A program made the translations under genes and the position numbers. From Leifsonia psychrotolerans (lineage in GTDB: Bacteria; Actinomycetota; Actinomycetes; Actinomycetales; Microbacteriaceae), in assembly GCF_013410665.1 (NCBI RefSeq), contig NZ_JACCFM010000001.1, positions 2,728,001-2,792,000 of the forward strand: DNA of 64,000 bases. The letters run 5' to 3'. Below are positions 62,012 through 64,000 of this stretch, one piece after another. The notes beneath the pieces are model-generated. The model worked only from the letters and a program-made list of their open reading frames with translations. It searched no databases and had not been told where the DNA came from. The stretch's first letter is position 1. Each line of letters starts with the position of its first letter.

Positions 62012-62344
62012 ATGAACGAGCGAGTGCTCGACGGCTACGCCTGCACCGAGTGCCACGCTGAGCCCGAGCGCATGGTGCCGGCCGGATTCGGTGAGCGCGG
62101 CCAGCTGTTCCGCTGCGCCGACGGATGCGGCCCGAGGATCGAGTGCAAGCTCTGCGCTGCTACCTTCGAGGGCGACCGCACCGAGGCCCGGCGGGCACAC
62201 TGGGAGCCGTTCTCGACCAGCACGCAGCACGACCTCGACCACGGCCCGATGGTCTGCACCGACTGCATCGGGCATCTGCTCGAAGGACTGCTCGACGCCA
62301 TGCGCAAAGCACCGGCGTCCGCTTGGACGGGGGCGCACCTATGA
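62012..62344 (+). CDS. Small Cys-rich (zinc-ribbon) phage-like protein
   Basis: About 110 residues from ATG 62012 with GGGGG upstream. Cys pairs in CTECH, FRCADGCGP, CKLC and CTDC suggest two zinc-binding knuckles. An open frame ending in TGA at 62015 (APFLLAFALVNAAIQGVRA) overlaps its ATG as ATGA, and may be the end of a preceding gene cut by integration. ATGA overlap with the next gene. Homology not recognised. Confidence 0.6.
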   Translation: MNERVLDGYACTECHAEPERMVPAGFGERGQLFRCADGCGPRIECKLCAATFEGDRTEARRAHWEPFSTSTQHDLDHGPMVCTDCIGHLLEGLLDAMRKAPASAWTGAHL

Positions 62345-62766
62345 GCATGATGACTGGCTGGTGGCGTTCAACCGTAGATCGCCACGAGGAGGCCGCTGCG
62401 CGCGGCGAGCACGACGAGCATTGCGAATGGCGAAGCGTTGAACTGGACGGCATCACTGTCGGAGTGTTCGGGCTGTGTCACTGCTCGAAGCGCCGACGCG
62501 AAGCGAAGGGGTTCGGCGAGCTGCCCACCGATGATCTCTATTTCCCACCGCCATCGTGCACCCGCTGTGACGAAGATCTCCACTTCGACGAGGGGTGGTA
62601 CTGCGAGACGTGCTGCGTGCGGTGGAGCGAACGCGGTGACGAGCCCGAGTTCACAGACACATACGGCGACGATCTCGCTGCGGAGAGCGCAGCTTGGGAG
62701 GCGGCGGCTACAGCTAGGCATAGCGCCACCCGTTCCGAGACCCCCAACCACGAGATTGGGGACTAG
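62341..62766 (+). CDS. Small Cys/His-rich phage-like protein
   Basis: About 141 residues from ATG 62341, coupled to the upstream gene by ATGA. Cys-containing knuckles in HEDEHCEW-like, GLCHC, SCTRCDED and YCETCCVRW segments suggest zinc binding. Acidic C-terminus. Follows the pattern of short accessory proteins in actinophage. Function unknown. The integrase starts five bases after its stop. Confidence 0.6.
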   Translation: MSMMTGWWRSTVDRHEEAAARGEHDEHCEWRSVELDGITVGVFGLCHCSKRRREAKGFGELPTDDLYFPPPSCTRCDEDLHFDEGWYCETCCVRWSERGDEPEFTDTYGDDLAAESAAWEAAATARHSATRSETPNHEIGD

Positions 62767-62771
62767 CGCCC

Positions 62772-63620
62772 ATGCCTCGGGGGGTTCAGGCAAAACCATA
62801 CGGTTATCAGATGTTCTCTGATGATTGGGCGAAAGCCATTGATGACTATCTCGACGTGCAGCGCGCCGGAGGGTCGCCGAGCACCACGCTCGGCTCACGC
62901 CGGCAGCACCTACAACACCTCGCCCGGCGCGTCGACGCCGCCGGGCCGTGGGCGGTCACCGCTGACCAGCTCGTGCAGTACGCGTCGAAACAAGTCTGGA
63001 TGCCCGAGACCCGGCGAGGCCGACGGTCGTCGTTTCGGAGCTTCTACGGGTGGGCGGTGGCGGTGGGCAGGGTCGACGAAAATATCTCGCTTGCTCTGCC
63101 CCGAGTGAAGGCTCAGCAGGGCAAGGCCCGCCCGATCCCGGATCGGCTCTACAAGGCCGCACTCGCGTTCGCTGACGACCGCGTGAGCTTAATCCTGCGG
63201 CTCGCGCACGACGCGGGCCTGCGCCGTGGTGAGATCGCGGTAATCCATACCCACGACGTGTTTGAAGACCTCGACGGCTGGTCCCTGCTCGTGCACGGCA
63301 AGGGCGGCAAAGAACGCTACGTGCCTCTGACGAACCGCCTAGCCCTCGACCTGCGCACGCTACCGATTGGGTGGGCGTTCCCCGGCGACGAGGCCGGACA
63401 CCTCTCGGCACGATGGGTCGGCAAGCTCGCCACGAAAGCTCTGCCGGAGCCGTGGACGATCCACACGCTGCGGCACAGCTTCGCCTCGCGCACGTACGTC
63501 GAGAGTGACCTGTTCGTTGTGCAGGAGCTACTGGGGCACGCTTCACCCGCGACGACACGCATCTACGTGAAGGTGCCCAACGCCGCCCTACGGCGCGCTG
63601 TCCTCGCTGCCGCCTCCTGA
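62772..63620 (+). CDS. Tyrosine-type integrase
   Basis: A 282-residue recombinase. An N-terminal core-binding domain (DDWAKAIDDYLDVQRAGGSPS) is followed by the catalytic domain with Arg in HDAGLRRGEIAVI, Lys in VHGKGGKERYVPL, HTLRHSFASR (His-x-x-Arg) and the final GHASPATTRIYVKV containing His and the Tyr nucleophile. It lies about 850 bp from attL, consistent with integration at the tRNA-Arg gene. Confidence 0.93.
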   Translation: MPRGVQAKPYGYQMFSDDWAKAIDDYLDVQRAGGSPSTTLGSRRQHLQHLARRVDAAGPWAVTADQLVQYASKQVWMPETRRGRRSSFRSFYGWAVAVGRVDENISLALPRVKAQQGKARPIPDRLYKAALAFADDRVSLILRLAHDAGLRRGEIAVIHTHDVFEDLDGWSLLVHGKGGKERYVPLTNRLALDLRTLPIGWAFPGDEAGHLSARWVGKLATKALPEPWTIHTLRHSFASRTYVESDLFVVQELLGHASPATTRIYVKVPNAALRRAVLAAAS

Positions 63621-63794
63621 CATGGTCGACGTGTTCGCGGTCGGCATCACGTTCAGCACGACCGCGCCGAGCCCCGCCCACATGGCGACCTCGTTCGCGC
63701 TCATGAAGCCGTAGAACGCGACGACGGCTCCCGCTGCGATCAGCACCCGGTACAGGTACGCGCGGGCCTTCTGGCTGGGCATCTTGGGTTTCAT
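63588..63794 (-). CDS. Small membrane protein, possible holin
   Basis: Sixty-eight residues from ATG 63794. Two hydrophobic segments (YLYRVLIAAGAVVAFYGFM and VAMWAGLGAVVLNVM) with a basic start and polar tail have the look of phage holin-type proteins. Its 3' end overlaps the convergent integrase by 33 bp. ATGA overlap with the gene upstream. Confidence 0.55.
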   Translation of the reverse strand: MKPKMPSQKARAYLYRVLIAAGAVVAFYGFMSANEVAMWAGLGAVVLNVMPTANTSTMSGGGSEDSAP

Positions 63795-64000
63795 GTGAGC
63801 AGTCCTTCCGGTGGTGGTGGTGGCGGGGCCGGTTTGCCCCGGTAGATGTGATTGATCAGGTCTTGGATGTAGAGCCATTGGGCGCGGTTGGTGGCCTCTA
63901 ATTCCTCGACGCGTGCTTCAAGCTCACGGATGCGCTTGCTGCGGCCGCTGAGCCACGCGCCGACGGCGGCGACGACGGCGAGGATCATCGCGAGGACCCC
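63791..64000 (-). CDS. Small membrane/coiled-coil protein, 5' end at window edge
   Basis: Starts at or beyond the right edge. From ATG 63988 it is 65 residues; the frame is open four more codons (GVLA) to base 64000 and these extend the membrane helix, so the true start may be outside. The helix (MILAVVAAVGAWL) is followed by a coiled coil (KRIRELEARVEELEATNRA) and a Pro-rich tail. Phage spanin or holin partner is possible. Confidence 0.5.
   Translation of the reverse strand, partial: GVLAMILAVVAAVGAWLSGRSKRIRELEARVEELEATNRAQWLYIQDLINHIYRGKPAPPPPPPEGLLT

Larger units (their letters stand above)
61876..64000. mobile_element. Left end of an integrated element (prophage or ICE/IME)
   Basis: Begins at the tRNA-Arg attL and continues past the right edge. 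Contents: two small Zn-ribbon proteins, a tyrosine integrase and two small membrane proteins read toward the integrase. A class of element cannot be assigned with certainty; the short Cys-rich proteins and the small membrane protein pair suggest a phage. Confidence 0.75.

Overview
The window is high-GC actinobacterial DNA, most likely from the family Microbacteriaceae. This rests on the GC-rich third positions, an archaeal-type aspartyl-tRNA synthetase, the 32-residue ribosomal protein bS22, menaquinone genes next to a System II cytochrome c maturation operon, a DUF7882-type protein found mainly in that family (from memory), and a class-E-like LAXTG sorting signal. No species can be named from the sequence alone.

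Layout. 1-6648: menaquinone genes menA, menE, menB and menC, interrupted by a group-2 sigma factor and two small genes. 6650-6981: a REP-like repeat locus between convergent genes. 6982-11661: ccsB-resB-ccdA-tlpA plus a histidine phosphatase, read leftward. 11725-26384: housekeeping and envelope genes (AspRS, a nuclease-like protein, a LASTG-anchored secreted protein, glutaredoxin, HAD phosphatase, bS22, ArsR regulator, TrkH/TrkA potassium uptake, proC, a CDF transporter, a glutamine amidotransferase, tadA, upp). 26400-27809: a terminator, a large inverted repeat, and a promoter with a leaderless 34-codon ORF ending in a Cys-rich tail, then a hairpin and a winged-helix regulator. 28220-35364: a MarR regulator and a gamma-glutamylation catabolic operon (GS-like ligase, aldehyde dehydrogenase, SDR, gamma-glutamyl hydrolase, FadR-type regulator, APC permease). 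35504-40999: an SMR transporter, MgtC, a polyamine-type ABC importer and a YidC-like remnant.

41127-59334 reads as one functional neighbourhood for uptake and breakdown of nucleosides, probably 5'-deoxy or 5'-methylthio nucleosides. It holds a BMP-type nucleoside ABC importer, a MTA/SAH-type deaminase, a nucleoside phosphorylase, a nucleoside hydrolase, an MtnA-type isomerase, a class II aldolase, an aldolase-dehydrogenase fusion, an SDR, an MFS carrier and a HutC-type GntR regulator. One 13-bp motif (AGTTRTAKGACAW) occurs in three promoter regions of this neighbourhood, pointing to a single regulon. Inside it, 47541-49433 is a striking compound repeat array whose ten conserved cores are spaced exactly 97 + 18n bp.

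59400-61687 holds an MDR oxidoreductase and a split DUF1254/DUF1214 pair. At 61876 a tRNA-Arg 3' half, still with its terminator, marks the left attachment site of an integrated element. The element carries small Zn-ribbon proteins, a tyrosine integrase and two small membrane proteins, and runs off the right edge.
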